A DNA stretch of 64,000 nt. Source: Chersky-267 sp963744115 (GTDB taxonomy: Bacteria; Chloroflexota; Limnocylindria; Limnocylindrales; CSP1-4). Under the pieces are notes generated by a model. The model was not told where the DNA came from, did not search any database, and was given only the letters and a program-made list of their open reading frames with translations. Where the stretch lies: NCBI GenBank assembly GCA_963744115.1, contig CAVUSI010000003.1:434001-498000 (forward strand). Direction: 5' to 3'. Position numbers and translations under genes: made by a program. Positions 18,449 to 31,102 of the stretch are shown here, one piece after another. The first letter of the stretch is position 1. Each line of letters opens with the position of its first letter.

Positions 18449-19515
18449 GCTTCCTGTGGCCGGTCCTGCTGGTGCTGCTCGCCCTCGTGCCGATCCTCAT
18501 CGGAGCGTACGTCTGGAGGCTCCGTCGGAAGCGTCCATCCGGGGCGCGTTACTCGAGCCTCGCGCTCATCCGCGAGGCCCAGCCGGGCTCGTCGCGGATC
18601 CGGCGCCACCTCCCGTTCGTGCTCTTCGTCGCGGCGGTGGCCGCTCTCGTGGTGGGCCTCGCTCGCCCCGTCGCGATCGTGACCGTCCCGGCCAACCAGA
18701 CGACGATCCTCCTGGCCATCGACGTGTCGCGCAGCATGTGCTCGTCGGACATCCCGCCGAGCCGGCTGCTGGCGGCCGAAGACGCGGCGGCGGCCTTCAT
18801 CCAGCACCAGGGCTCGGCGACCCGGATCGGGATCGTCGCGTTCAGCGGCTTCGCGGCGCTGATCCAGCCGCCGACGAACGACACCGAGGTCCTGCTCGAC
18901 GCGATCGACAGCCTGACCACCGGCCGGCGGACCGCCATCGGGAGCGGTCTGCTCGAGGCGCTCGACGCGATCTCCGAAGAGGACCCGAACGTGGCGCCCG
19001 CGGTCATCGACGGGCGACCCGGGGTGGAGCCGCCGCCCGTGACCAAGGGGGCCTACGCGCCGGACATCATCGTCCTGCTGACGGACGGCGTGACCAACAT
19101 CGGGCCCCTCCCGGTGGACGCGGCCCAGCAGGCCGCCGACCGCGGCGTGCGCGTGTACACGATCGGGTTCGGGACCGCCGACGGCGGCGACTTCGACCCT
19201 GCGTGTGCGCCGCAGTTCGTCGGCCGGGAGCCCAACCAGGGCGGCGGCTTCCAGGGCGGCGGCGGACCGCAGAACGGCGGCGGGTTCCGGCGGGGCATCG
19301 ACGAGGACACCCTCAAGTCCGTCGCCGACCTGACCGGCGGCAAGTACTACCCCGCCGAGAGCGCCTCTCAGCTCCAGAGCGTCTTCGACGACCTGCCGCT
19401 GTCGCTGATCGCGCGCCACGAGGTCGTGGAGGTCGCCTTCGTGTTCGTCGCGATCGGCGCGGTGCTCGCGGCTCTGGCCTTCCTGCTCGGGAGGGCGTGG
19501 CGCCCGTTGCCCTGA
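18445..19515 (+). CDS. BatA-like VWA-domain membrane protein, second copy
   Basis: 356 aa. Starts VSFLWPVLLVLLALVPILIGAYVW (a membrane helix), with a second helix at LPFVLFVAAVAALVVGLARPVAI. The VWA domain has the MIDAS DVSRSMCSSDI, a Thr in TGRRTAIGSG, and LLTDGVTN. An unusual Gly/Gln/Asn-rich insert (GREPNQGGGFQGGGGPQNGGG) lies in the last third, after PACAPQF. A final helix (VEVAFVFVAIGAVLAALAFLLG) closes it. It is a diverged tandem duplicate of the previous gene. With MoxR and DUF58 it forms a classic MoxR-VWA system; the client is unknown. Confidence 0.88.
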   Translation: MSFLWPVLLVLLALVPILIGAYVWRLRRKRPSGARYSSLALIREAQPGSSRIRRHLPFVLFVAAVAALVVGLARPVAIVTVPANQTTILLAIDVSRSMCSSDIPPSRLLAAEDAAAAFIQHQGSATRIGIVAFSGFAALIQPPTNDTEVLLDAIDSLTTGRRTAIGSGLLEALDAISEEDPNVAPAVIDGRPGVEPPPVTKGAYAPDIIVLLTDGVTNIGPLPVDAAQQAADRGVRVYTIGFGTADGGDFDPACAPQFVGREPNQGGGFQGGGGPQNGGGFRRGIDEDTLKSVADLTGGKYYPAESASQLQSVFDDLPLSLIARHEVVEVAFVFVAIGAVLAALAFLLGRAWRPLP

Positions 19516-19548
19516 GGATCGCGCGGCCCCGACCTCGTCGCCGGGCGG

Positions 19549-20202
19549 TCAGCGCGCCGGGAGGCCGACGGACGGTCCGATGTCCGGCGGGTCCGGCAGC
19601 GCCAGCCACGCTCGACGGGTGTCGCTGAACACCAGGACCGCACCGGTCTCGACCACGTACAGCGCGGCCTGCACGCTGAGGGTCCCGGCGGCGAGTCCGT
19701 CGGCCACGCACGGGTAGGTGCGCAGGCGATCGCGCTGGAGCAGGGCGTTCGCCTCGACCGTCGCCACCATGCGCTCGTCCGTCGTCATGCCGGCGTCAGC
19801 GAGCCCGGTCTCGGCTTCTCGGGCCTGCTCGATCCAGCGAGCGAGTTGCGGCGTCGCCGTCGCGTCCACACCGTCGCCGAGCGCGGCGACCCCGCCACAC
19901 GCGGTGTGACCGCAGACGATGATCCGGGCCACTCGAAGGACCAGCACCGCGAACTCGATGACGGCGCCGATGGCGTCGTCCGCGCCTGGCGGCGGGACGA
20001 TGTTGGCGACGTTGCGGATCACGAACAGCTCGCCCGGGTCGGCGTCGGTGATCTCCTCGGGGATGACCCGCGAGTCCGAGCAGCCGATCCAGAGGGCGCG
20101 CGGAGCCTGCCCCCGGGCCATCGCGGCGAGGTCGACCCGCTCGTCGGCGACCTTGCGCCGGTAGCGGTGATAGCCCGCGAGCAGGCCGGCGTCGTCGATC
20201 AT
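19549..20202 (-). CDS. Beta-class carbonic anhydrase
   Basis: 217 aa enzyme interconverting CO2 and bicarbonate. Zinc ligands are readable: Cys in WIGCSDSRV, with the conserved Asp-Arg dyad in CSDSR, and His and Cys in IIVCGHTACGGV. VIRNVANIV is the usual following block. ATG 20202 is chosen; a second ATG 18 bp upstream (MRHSGT) is possible. The upstream neighbour is a divergent PAP2 phosphatase, with only about 30 bp between starts. Confidence 0.93.
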   Translation of the reverse strand: MIDDAGLLAGYHRYRRKVADERVDLAAMARGQAPRALWIGCSDSRVIPEEITDADPGELFVIRNVANIVPPPGADDAIGAVIEFAVLVLRVARIIVCGHTACGGVAALGDGVDATATPQLARWIEQAREAETGLADAGMTTDERMVATVEANALLQRDRLRTYPCVADGLAAGTLSVQAALYVVETGAVLVFSDTRRAWLALPDPPDIGPSVGLPAR

Positions 20203-20231
20203 CGTGCCAGAATGCCTCATGCGAGCCGACG

Positions 20232-20912
20232 GTGCGCGACTCGGCCCCGTCGGGGACCCGCCTGGCAGCGATCGCCGTCGGGTTCGTCGGGCTCCTCGGC
20301 TGTCTTCTCCTGTTCGGTGCGATCGCCGAGGACGTCCACGAACAGGAGGCGAGCGCACTCGACGCCCTCGCGACCCCGCTCCTCCACGGCCTCTCGAACC
20401 CGACCCTCGATGCGGTCATGAATGGGATCACCCAGCTCGGCTCGCCGATCGTCGTCGTCCCGCTCTACCTGATCGCCGTCGTCCTGCTCGTCTGGAACCG
20501 ACGCCGGCGCGAGGCCCTGTTCCTGACCGTCCTCATCGTCGGAAGCCTCGTGCTCAACCAGTCGATGAAGCTGATCTTCCAGCGGCCGAGGCCGCAGCTC
20601 GACTGGGCGCGGGTGATCCCGGAGTACAGCTTCCCGAGCGGGCACGCGATGAACTCGCTGGTGTTCTACGTGGGCCTCGCGCTCGTGGCCTGGGCCGTCT
20701 GGGGCCGCCGCACGGGGCTGATCGCGGTCGCGCTCGCGGTCGTCGTCTCGCTCCTCGTCGGGATCAGCCGGATCTACCTGGGCTACCACTACTTCACCGA
20801 CGTCGTCGGCGGGTTCTTCGCCGGTGCGGCCTGGCTGATCATCGTCGTCGCTGCGTTCGACGGCGGGTGGGGACGAGCTCGACGGGAGGCCGGCGCGACG
20901 CCGGAGGAGTAG
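20232..20912 (+). CDS. PAP2-family membrane phosphatase
   Basis: 226 aa integral membrane phosphatase. The three PAP2 motifs are complete: KLIFQRPRP (KxxxxxxRP), FPSGHAMNS (PSGH) and SRIYLGYHYFTDVVGG (SRxxxxxHxxxD). About six hydrophobic segments surround them. It likely dephosphorylates a lipid such as undecaprenyl pyrophosphate, phosphatidate or PGP outside the membrane; sequence does not decide between them. GTG start at 20232. Confidence 0.92.
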   Translation: MRDSAPSGTRLAAIAVGFVGLLGCLLLFGAIAEDVHEQEASALDALATPLLHGLSNPTLDAVMNGITQLGSPIVVVPLYLIAVVLLVWNRRRREALFLTVLIVGSLVLNQSMKLIFQRPRPQLDWARVIPEYSFPSGHAMNSLVFYVGLALVAWAVWGRRTGLIAVALAVVVSLLVGISRIYLGYHYFTDVVGGFFAGAAWLIIVVAAFDGGWGRARREAGATPEE

Positions 20913-20991
20913 CCGGTCGCCGCGCGCCCACGCGGCGTCCGTCTCCGGGACCCACTCGCTGCTATCGTGGCGGGGCGACGGGAGGTGCCAG

Positions 20992-22578
20992 GTGTTCGTG
21001 CCACTCTCGGTCCTCGAGTTCCGGGACCGCGCGGCGACGTTCTTCGGCGACAAGATCGGCGTGGTCGACGGTGAGACCGAGTTCACCTATCGAGCGTTCG
21101 CGACGCGGACCCATCGCCTGGCCAATGCGCTGATCGAGCTCGGCGTCAGACCGGGCGACCGCGTCTCGTTCATCACGTTCAACACGCATCACCTGCTCGA
21201 GGCGTACTACGGCGTGATCGAGGCGGGCGCGGTCCTCAACCCGATCAACATCCGGCTCGCCCCGCACGAGATCGCCTACATCCTCGACCACGCCGGTTCC
21301 AGGGTCGTGTTCTTCCACCGGGACTTCGCGCCGCTCGTCGAGGCGATCGGTCCGGGGCTGGCGACGCGGCCGACGTTCGTCGTCCTGGACGGCGAACCGG
21401 GCGGGATCGCCGACCACGAGTACGAGGCCCTCCTCGCGTCCGGTGCGCCGGATCCACTCCATCCGGAGCTCGACGAGAACGCGCTCGCGGAGCTGTTCTA
21501 CACGAGCGGTACGACCGGGCTCCCGAAGGGCGTCGCGATGACCCACCGCGAGCTGTACCTCCACAGCCTCGCGGCGCAGATCGGCCTCGGCTTCACCGAG
21601 GACGACGTCGTCCTCCACGTCGTCCCGCTGTTCCACGTCAACGGCTGGGGGACACCGCATTTCCTGACGATGATCGGCGGCCGGCACGTCATGCTCCGGC
21701 GGTTCGATCCGACCGCCCTGATGGCGATGGTCGAGCGGCACCAGGTCACGAGGCTGCTCGCCGTCCCGACGATCTTCAACGCCGTCCTCCACAGTCGCGA
21801 GCGGTCACGCTACGACCTATCGAGCCTGCGGCAGCTGATCATCGGCGGCTCGCCGGCGTCGCCCGACCTGGTCCGGGCGCTCGAATCGGAGCTGGGGACC
21901 CAGGCCATCGTCGGCTACGGCCTCACCGAGACGTCACCGATCATCACCCTCGCCCAGCCGCGGCGTGTCCTGACCGACCACGAACCGGCCGAGCGGCGCC
22001 AGGAACGACAGGCGATGACCGGCTGGGCGATCCCCGGTGTCGCGATCCGGGTCGTCGACGCGGACGGGACGGACGTCCGGTCCGATGCCGACCAGATCGG
22101 CGAGATCGTCGTCCGCGGGAACACCGTGATGGACGGCTACTACCGGGATCCCGAGGCGACCGAGGCGACGATCCGGGACGGCTGGCTCCACACCGGCGAC
22201 ATGGCCACGATCGACGAGGCCGGCTACGTGATGATCAAGGACCGCTCCAAGGACATCATCATCAGCGCCGGGGAGAACATCTCGTCGGTCGAGATCGAGG
22301 TCGCGCTCGGCAGCCACCCCGCCGTCCTCGAGAACGCCGTCGTGGCGGCGCCCGACGACAAGCGCGGCGAGGTCCCGGTCGCGATCGTGGTCCTCAAGCC
22401 GGATGCGACCGCCACCGCGAAGGAGCTCCGCGCGTATTGCCGTGAGCGGCTCGCCGCCCACAAGGTCCCGCGCGAGATCCATTTCCGTGACGCTCTGCCG
22501 AAGGGCGGTACCGGCAAGGTCCTGAAAGCCGAGCTCCGCGAGCCGTTCTGGGCCGGTCTCGACAGTCGGGTCCACTGA
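20992..22578 (+). CDS. Acyl-CoA synthetase (AMP-forming, FadD-like)
   Basis: 528 aa ANL-superfamily ligase. The P-loop-like AMP/ATP motif is LFYTSGTTGLPKGVAMTHRE, followed by YGLTETSPII, then DGWLHTGDMATIDEAGYVMIKDRSKDIIISAGENIS (split by the hinge), and the C-terminal catalytic Lys in PKGGTGKVLKAELRE. It forms acyl-adenylate and then acyl-CoA, probably from medium or long-chain fatty acids. The GTG start has GGGAGGTGCCAG upstream. The upstream motif GCTATCGTGGCGG also precedes the MttB gene. Confidence 0.93.
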   Translation: MFVPLSVLEFRDRAATFFGDKIGVVDGETEFTYRAFATRTHRLANALIELGVRPGDRVSFITFNTHHLLEAYYGVIEAGAVLNPINIRLAPHEIAYILDHAGSRVVFFHRDFAPLVEAIGPGLATRPTFVVLDGEPGGIADHEYEALLASGAPDPLHPELDENALAELFYTSGTTGLPKGVAMTHRELYLHSLAAQIGLGFTEDDVVLHVVPLFHVNGWGTPHFLTMIGGRHVMLRRFDPTALMAMVERHQVTRLLAVPTIFNAVLHSRERSRYDLSSLRQLIIGGSPASPDLVRALESELGTQAIVGYGLTETSPIITLAQPRRVLTDHEPAERRQERQAMTGWAIPGVAIRVVDADGTDVRSDADQIGEIVVRGNTVMDGYYRDPEATEATIRDGWLHTGDMATIDEAGYVMIKDRSKDIIISAGENISSVEIEVALGSHPAVLENAVVAAPDDKRGEVPVAIVVLKPDATATAKELRAYCRERLAAHKVPREIHFRDALPKGGTGKVLKAELREPFWAGLDSRVH

Positions 22579-22602
22579 TCCAGGGCGACCGGCGCGATCG
22601 CC

Positions 22603-22647
22603 CGGTGGCTCAGCGCCGCTCGCTGACGCTGACCTCGAGAGCCACCG
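22603..22647. terminator. Inverted repeat between convergent genes (candidate bidirectional terminator)
   Basis: CGGTGGCTC (22603-22611) and GAGCCACCG (22639-22647) form a perfect 9-bp inverted repeat with a 27-nt loop. It lies between the acyl-CoA synthetase stop and the UvrA-like stop, directly abutting the latter. A smaller GGGCGA/TCGCCC hairpin precedes it. No U-run follows. Confidence 0.45.
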
Positions 22648-25022
<2,375 letters not shown>

Positions 25023-25035
25023 CGGTCCTCCGATC

Positions 25036-28000
25036 CTAGCGCTCACCCGGCTGCAGGACCTCCTCGCGCCGATCGACACCGACGGCCGGCGTGTCGTGTC
25101 CCTCCGCTTCTGCCAGTCGGACATCGAGACGCTCGATGAACGGCAGGGCGCCCAGCCGGACGAGGGTCTCCCGCGCCGCCATCGCGGCCGCCTGGACTTC
25201 GGGCTCCGACGGGTCGAGGACGGTCGCCATGTCGATCGCCGTCAGGACTTCGTCCCAGACGATCCCGAGCTCGCTCCAGCCGTGGAGCGCGTCGCGATAC
25301 AGCGCGAGAGCCTCGATGGTCCTGCCCTCGAGCGCCGCGACAGCCGCCTGAAGCGTCGTTCGCCGGACCTCCACGACCGGGCCGTGGAAGCCGGTCGCGT
25401 CGAGGCGCGCCAGGTCCGTCCGAACCGCGTTCACATCACCGGCCCAGACGCCTCCTCGCGCAGCCTCGTAGATCGCTGCCGGCGCGTAGCCGCCGATCAC
25501 GTCGGCGACGTGGTTCCAGATGGACCGCGCGTCGTCGAGTCGGCCCTGGGCGAGAGCGAGGGTGGCCTGGGTGTCCATCGCCATCGACAGCATGCTGACA
25601 TCGTTCTCATCGCCGCGGAGAGCGTCCAGCTCTTCGATGCCCGCGTCGATCGACTCGCCCCGGTTCGCCCGGATGATCAGGGCGTTGCTGAGGAGGGCAA
25701 GACGGTCGAGCCGGTCGAGATCGTCGGCCAGCGCGCCATCCATCTCCGGCGAGGCCGGCGTCCCAGTCGCCGACCAGGAAGCTCGTGTAGCCGATGTTGT
25801 TGATGAACATCAGCGTCTGTGCCCGCTGGCCGAGCCGGCGACTGAGCGGCAGGCCCTCTCGGTTGACCTCGAGCGCGGCTCGCAGGTCGAGCTCGCCGAG
25901 GAAGAAGCCACGCGCGATCAAGGCCCCGAGCAGGATCGTCGTGCAGCCCGCGCTCCTCCGCGATCTCCTCGGCGACCCGGATGATGCCGATCCCTTCCCG
26001 CAGCCGACCGAGGCTGGCCAGCGCGGCCCCTTTGGTCAGCAGCGTGTCGGCCAGGATGTCGCCGAGGTCGAGATGCTCGGCGAATTCAAGGACGCGGTCG
26101 GACACTTCCACCGCGCGGCGACTGTCGTCACGAGAATGGAAGCCACGTGCCAGCTGTGCCTCGAGCGCCACGTAGGCCGGGTCTCCGGCGAGGTCGGCGT
26201 AGGCGACGATCGCCGGCTCGAGGATCAGGAACGCCGCGTCCGTCCGCCGACCGGACAGGAGTGTCCGGCCCAGGGCGGCGATCACCTGGACCGTGGCCCG
26301 TTGATCGGTCTCCGCCTCGCGGAGGGCGATCGCTCGACGGAGGAGCCCCTCCGCCTCGTCGTAGCGCGCCGCGGCCGTCGCGGAGACGCCGGCTCGTTCG
26401 AGGAGGTCGGCCTGGTCGCCGGGGTCGATCGTGACGGTGACCGCCTGCTCGTAGAACCGGACCGCCTGGTCGTGCGCGCCGAGGCCCGCGGCGCGTTCCG
26501 CGGCCGCGCGCAGGGCGATCCGGGCCTGGCCGGCGAGCGCGTCCGCCTCCTGCCCCTCGGGTGCGTTGGCATGGGCGGCCAGGTAGTGGCCCGCCAAGGC
26601 ACCGACGAGCTCGTCGGTCCCGATCGTCTCGAAGAACCGGGCCGCCGCGAGGTGGCGGGTCTTGCGGTCCTTCTTGGCCAGGGTGTTGTAGGCCACCTCG
26701 CGGATGAGTGCCTGGACGAACGCGTATTGCCCTCGCTCGGGGGACCGCGGATCCGACTCGAGCGTCAGGAGCTCGCGCCGGACGAGCGTTCCCAGATGCG
26801 GCTCGAGCACGCCGGGGTCCTTCCCGGAGACGGCGGCGAGACCCGCGATCGTGAAGCTCTGGCCGAGGACCGCCGCATCCTGGGCGAGCGTTCGGTCGAC
26901 CGGGTCGAGGGCATCGAGCCTGGCCGCGATCAGCGCGGTGAGCGTCTCGGGCACGGCCAGGCTGGTCAGGTCGCCGACCGGGACGTACACGCCGTCCCGA
27001 AGCTCCAGGCGTCCCTCGGACAGCAGCATCCGGACCGTCTCGACGGCATATAACGGGATCCCGTCGGCGCGCGCCACGATCGCCCGGACGGTCTGGTCGG
27101 GCAGCCCCGGCACGAGCCCCGCGAGCAGCTCGCGCATGGCCGGGACCGGCAGCGGGTCGAGGCTCAGCGCGACGAAGTTCCGCTTGCCGGCGCCCCAGTC
27201 CGGCCGCGTGTCGAGGAGCTCTGGCCGGGCGAGCGTCACGATGTAGATCGGCAGACCCTTGCTCCAGGTCAGCACGTGGTCGATGAAGTCGAGCAGGCCC
27301 GAGTCCGCGAAATGGAGGTCCTCGAAGACCATCGCCACGGTCCCGTGCTCGGCGATGCGTTCGAAGTACGTCCGCCACGCGGCGAACAGCTGGTCGGAGC
27401 CCGTCCCGGTCTCGAGGCCGAGGAGCGTCAGGAGGGCCGGCTCGACCCATCGTCGCTCGGTCTCGTCGGGGATCCACTCGGCGACGGACGCCGCCACCTT
27501 GGCGCGCGTGGTGGGCTCGTCATCGGTCTCGAGCAGCCCGCAGCGACCGCGGACCATCTCGCCGAGCGCCCAGAAGCTGATCCCCTGACCGTACGACGGG
27601 GACGCGGCCGGCGTGCCAGTACATCGTCTCGGCCAGGCCATCGACGTACTTCAGGAATTCCCAGGCGAGGCGGCTCTTGCCGATGCCCGCCGGTCCGGTG
27701 ACGCTCATCAGCCGGACCCGCCGCTCGCGACCGGTGGCATGGAACAGGTCACGGAGCAGACGGAATTCCTCATCGCGCCCGACGAACGGCGCTTCGAGGC
27801 CCTCGGACCGATTGCGGCCGCCGACCTCGGCGACGACCCGGAGCGCCCGCCACGCCTGGACGGGGGCCGCCTTGCCCTTGAGTGCCTGCTCTCCGACCGC
27901 CTCGAACGTGATCGCCTGGTGCGCCGCGCGCTGCGTCGCCTCGCCGACGAGGACGGTGCCCGGCTCCGCCACCGATTGCAGGCGGCTGGCGGTGTTGACC

Positions 28001-28584
28001 AGGTCGCCCGCCACCATCCCCTGGTTCGTCGCCCCGAGCGTCACCGCGGCCTCGCCGGTCAGGACGCCGGCCCGGGCATTGATCCCCGGTCCGAGCGTGC
28101 GGACGGCATCGACGAGCTCGAGGGCGGCCCGGACGGCCCGCTCGGCATCGTCCTCCCGGGTCGTCGGCGCGCCCCAGACCGCCATGACCGCGTCCCCGAT
28201 GAACTTCTCGACGGTCCCGCCGTAGCGGCCGATGACGTCGCGAGCGAGGTCGAAGTAGCGGGACAGCAGCTCCCGCGTATCCTCCGCGTCCTTGCCTTCG
28301 GCCAACGCGGTGAACCCGACGAGATCGGCGAACAGGATCGAGACGACGCGTCGCTCGGCCACCGGTGCCGTCGAGGGCGCAGGCGCGGCGGGTGTCCGGT
28401 CGGGGGCAGGATCGCCGGATGACGCAGAGGCGCCGGTCAGGGCGGTGCCGCAGTCGCCGCAGAACCGCTTGCCCGGCGGGTTGATCGCCCCACACGTCGG
28501 GCAGCCGGAGGCCAGCGGCGTCCCGCAGTCGCCGCAGAAACGCTTGTCGGCCGGGTTCTCGGTCCCGCAGTTCGGACAGACCAC
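25036..28584 (-). CDS. Zinc-ribbon / nucleotidyl cyclase / ATPase / TPR signalling protein, copy B (three apparent +1 frameshifts)
   Basis: About 1181 aa. N-terminal zinc ribbons (CPNC..CGDC, CPTC..CGDC); class III cyclase domain about residues 80-245 with LFADLVGFTAL and GDAVMAVWGAP metal sites and GDLVNTASRLQ; FVGRDEEF; ATPase with Walker A GPAGIGKSR and VFEDLHFAD; then helical TPR-like repeats. Extra single bases near 27610, 25935 and 25747 break the frame. The corrected junctions are WHAGRSPSYGQGISF, ERGLTTILLGALIARG and DAGLAEMDGALADD. It starts at GTG 28584, diverges from the phosphodiesterase gene and is followed by the UvrA-like gene. The cyclase makes cAMP (or cGMP); the ATPase/TPR part probably senses a ligand. 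Effector unknown. Confidence 0.87.
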
Positions 28585-28814
28585 GTCGAAGCTCCGCGCG
28601 ATGGTTACCGCGAGGGTACAACGCGAGGACCTCGCGGTTCGACACGGACGGACCGGCCCGCGGCCGGCTCATCGCTGAGGCCGTCCCGGCCCGTGCTCAT
28701 CGGGCGACGATGGGTCGCCGCGGAGTGGCATGATATCGAGCCGGGGATCCGGCGGTCCGCCAGAGATCGGCCGTGCGCCAGCTGGGCGCTGCCCAGCGTC
28801 GAGGGAGAGTCGTC

Positions 28815-30971
28815 GTGAGCCCGATCGATCTGTACCGGACACAGCTTCGGATCCTGTGGGAATGGCGCGGCGGCCCGCGGGCCCTGATCAAGCGCCTGCT
28901 GATCACCCTGGTCGTATCGGCGATCGCGTTCGCGATCACCGCGTGGCTCCTGCCCAACATCACCGTCGACCGGCTCATCGACGGCATCTACGTCGTGATC
29001 CTGATGGCGATCTTCAACGCCGTCATCCGGCCGGTCATCCTCGCCTTCGTCGCGCCCCGGTCGCTGGTCCTGACCGGGATCGCCGTCCTGGCCCTCCAGG
29101 TCCTCGTCTTCCTCGCGGCCGCCAACCTGGTCCCCGGGGTCCATGTCGCGGGGTTGTTCACCGCGCTGGTCGGCTCGTTCGTCTACGCGATCGTCAACAC
29201 CATCCTCACCTCGATCCTCGGGATCGACAGCGGCGACTCGTTCTACGGCCTGCTCATCCAGACCCTGATGCTCAAGGGAGCCGCCGCCCCGACCGACAAG
29301 CCGGGTCTGGTGATCGTCCAGATCGACGGCCTCGCCCACCCGATCCTCGCCGGTCGGATGCGCGCCGGATCGGTCAACAACATGGCGAGCTGGGTCCGGG
29401 ACGGCAGCCACAAGCTGTCGCGCTGGGAGGCGATCCTGCCGTCGATGACGTCGGCCAGCCAGGCCGGCATCCTCCACGGCAACAACGACGGGATCCCGGC
29501 GTTCCGCTGGTACGAGCGGGACCGCGAGCACCTGATGGTCTCGAGCAATCCGGTCGACGCGGGCGAGATCGTCCGGCGGGTGTCCAACGGCGAGGGGCTG
29601 CTGTCGAACAACGGTGCGAGCATCTGCAACCTCATGACCGGGGACGCCACCCGGGCTTACCTGACGACCGCGGCCATCAAGGACGAGTCGCAGGGGATCG
29701 GCGACAGCAAGGCCTTCCTCGGGTTCTTCTTCAGCCCGAGTGGCTACCTGCGCTCGTTCACCCTGTTCCTCGGTGAGTTCTTCAAGGAGCTGTTCCAGGC
29801 GCGCCGGACCCGCCGCTCGGGCATCCAGCCTCAGATGCATCGCGGCCTGAAGTACGCCGGGATGCGGGCGGCCAGCAACGTCCTGCTCCGCGACGTCAAC
29901 ACCTCGCTGATCATCGAGGAGATGTACCGCGGGACGAACGTCATCTATGCGGACTTCACCGACTACGACGAGCTGGCCCATCACTGCGGGCCCGAGCGGG
30001 TCGAGTCGTTCCAGGCGCTCGACGGAGTCGATACCGCGATCGGCACGCTGGCCAAGGCGGCCGAGGACGCGCCGCGGCCCTACAAGTTCATCGTGCTCTC
30101 GGACCACGGCCAGAGCCTCGGGGCCACCTTCAAGCAGCGCTACGGTCAGAGCCTCGGCGAACTCGTCCGCGACCTGATGGGTGGGCGGGCGACGGTCGTC
30201 CAGACGACGACCACCGCAGAGGGCTCGACCTTCGTCAACTCCTTCCTGTCCGAGATCACCCGGAGCACCGGCGTCGGACCCTCGGTCGCCCGTGCGGCGC
30301 TCGCCAGCAGGACGACCGACGGTGTGGTGGACCTGGACAAGGAGGACATCCCGCCCCCGGCCGACGAGTCCGCGATCGCGGTCGTCGGATCGGGCAACCT
30401 CGGGCTCGTCTGGTTCACCGGGAACGACCACCGGCTCACGGCCGAGGAGATCCGGGACCGGAACCCGCTCCTGCTTGCCAAGCTCGCCGAGCACCCGGGG
30501 ATCGCGCTCATGCTCGTCCGCTCCGCAGAGCACGGCGCGATGGCGCTCGGCCGAGACGGGATCCGCTTCCTCGATCAGGACCGCGTCGAGGGCGAGGACC
30601 CGACGACGCTGTTCGGACCGCACACGATCATGAGCCTGAAGCGCGAGGACGCGATGACCCACGCGCCCGATATCCTGTGCCTCAGTCAGTACGATCCGGA
30701 GCTCGGGGAGGTCGCCGCGTTCGAGGAGCTGATCGGCTCCCACGGTGGCCTTGGCGGCCCGCAGACCGAGCCGTTCATCCTCCACCCGACCGAATGGACT
30801 CTCGACGAGGACGTGCCCCTGGGCGCCCCATCGGTCTACCGCAACATCCGGACCTGGCTCGACTCGATCGGCATCCCGCTCGGGAAGCAGGGGGCGAGCG
30901 AGGCTGCTGAAGCCGCCGCTCCGGACGGCGCCGGCGCTCCGCTCGCCGGTCAGGTCGCTGCCGACGCCTGA
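28815..30971 (+). CDS. Membrane protein: phage-holin-like N-terminus plus alkaline-phosphatase-superfamily phosphodiesterase
   Basis: 719 aa. The first about 160 residues hold four hydrophobic helices typical of the mycobacterial-type four-TMS holin family (LITLVVSAIAFAITAWLLP, VVILMAIFNAVIRPVI and two more). A type I phosphodiesterase / nucleotide pyrophosphatase-like domain follows: LVIVQIDGLAHPIL (first metal Asp), PSMTSASQAGILHG (nucleophile region), VIYADFTDYDELAHHCGP (metal Asp and His) and VLSDHGQSLG (DH metal ligands). GTG 28815 is chosen because GAGGGAGAG sits 6 nt upstream. The catalytic domain would be membrane tethered. The substrate (lipid, teichoic-acid-like polymer or nucleotide) is unknown. 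Confidence 0.85.
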   Translation: MSPIDLYRTQLRILWEWRGGPRALIKRLLITLVVSAIAFAITAWLLPNITVDRLIDGIYVVILMAIFNAVIRPVILAFVAPRSLVLTGIAVLALQVLVFLAAANLVPGVHVAGLFTALVGSFVYAIVNTILTSILGIDSGDSFYGLLIQTLMLKGAAAPTDKPGLVIVQIDGLAHPILAGRMRAGSVNNMASWVRDGSHKLSRWEAILPSMTSASQAGILHGNNDGIPAFRWYERDREHLMVSSNPVDAGEIVRRVSNGEGLLSNNGASICNLMTGDATRAYLTTAAIKDESQGIGDSKAFLGFFFSPSGYLRSFTLFLGEFFKELFQARRTRRSGIQPQMHRGLKYAGMRAASNVLLRDVNTSLIIEEMYRGTNVIYADFTDYDELAHHCGPERVESFQALDGVDTAIGTLAKAAEDAPRPYKFIVLSDHGQSLGATFKQRYGQSLGELVRDLMGGRATVVQTTTTAEGSTFVNSFLSEITRSTGVGPSVARAALASRTTDGVVDLDKEDIPPPADESAIAVVGSGNLGLVWFTGNDHRLTAEEIRDRNPLLLAKLAEHPGIALMLVRSAEHGAMALGRDGIRFLDQDRVEGEDPTTLFGPHTIMSLKREDAMTHAPDILCLSQYDPELGEVAAFEELIGSHGGLGGPQTEPFILHPTEWTLDEDVPLGAPSVYRNIRTWLDSIGIPLGKQGASEAAEAAAPDGAGAPLAGQVAADA

Positions 30972-31102
30972 GCCGGGCTGAGGGCGGGCGACCGAACGTG
31001 CCCCCGGCCTGACGCGGGGATGACTCGGACGTCGCCGAGCTCATCGGACTGCTCGGGAACCATCCGCGCGACGCGCGCGACATACCGTACGAGGGAGACA
31101 CG

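Noticed and set aside
28605..30785. 726-aa minus-strand frame opposite the holin-phosphodiesterase gene
   Set aside because: Low-complexity Arg/Asp/Glu-rich shadow of a gene with complete catalytic motifs on the plus strand.
31030..31102. ECF autoregulatory promoter (GGAACC with downstream CGTAC) before the sigma gene
   Set aside because: Spacing is about 24 bp instead of the usual 16-17 bp, so the match is probably chance.
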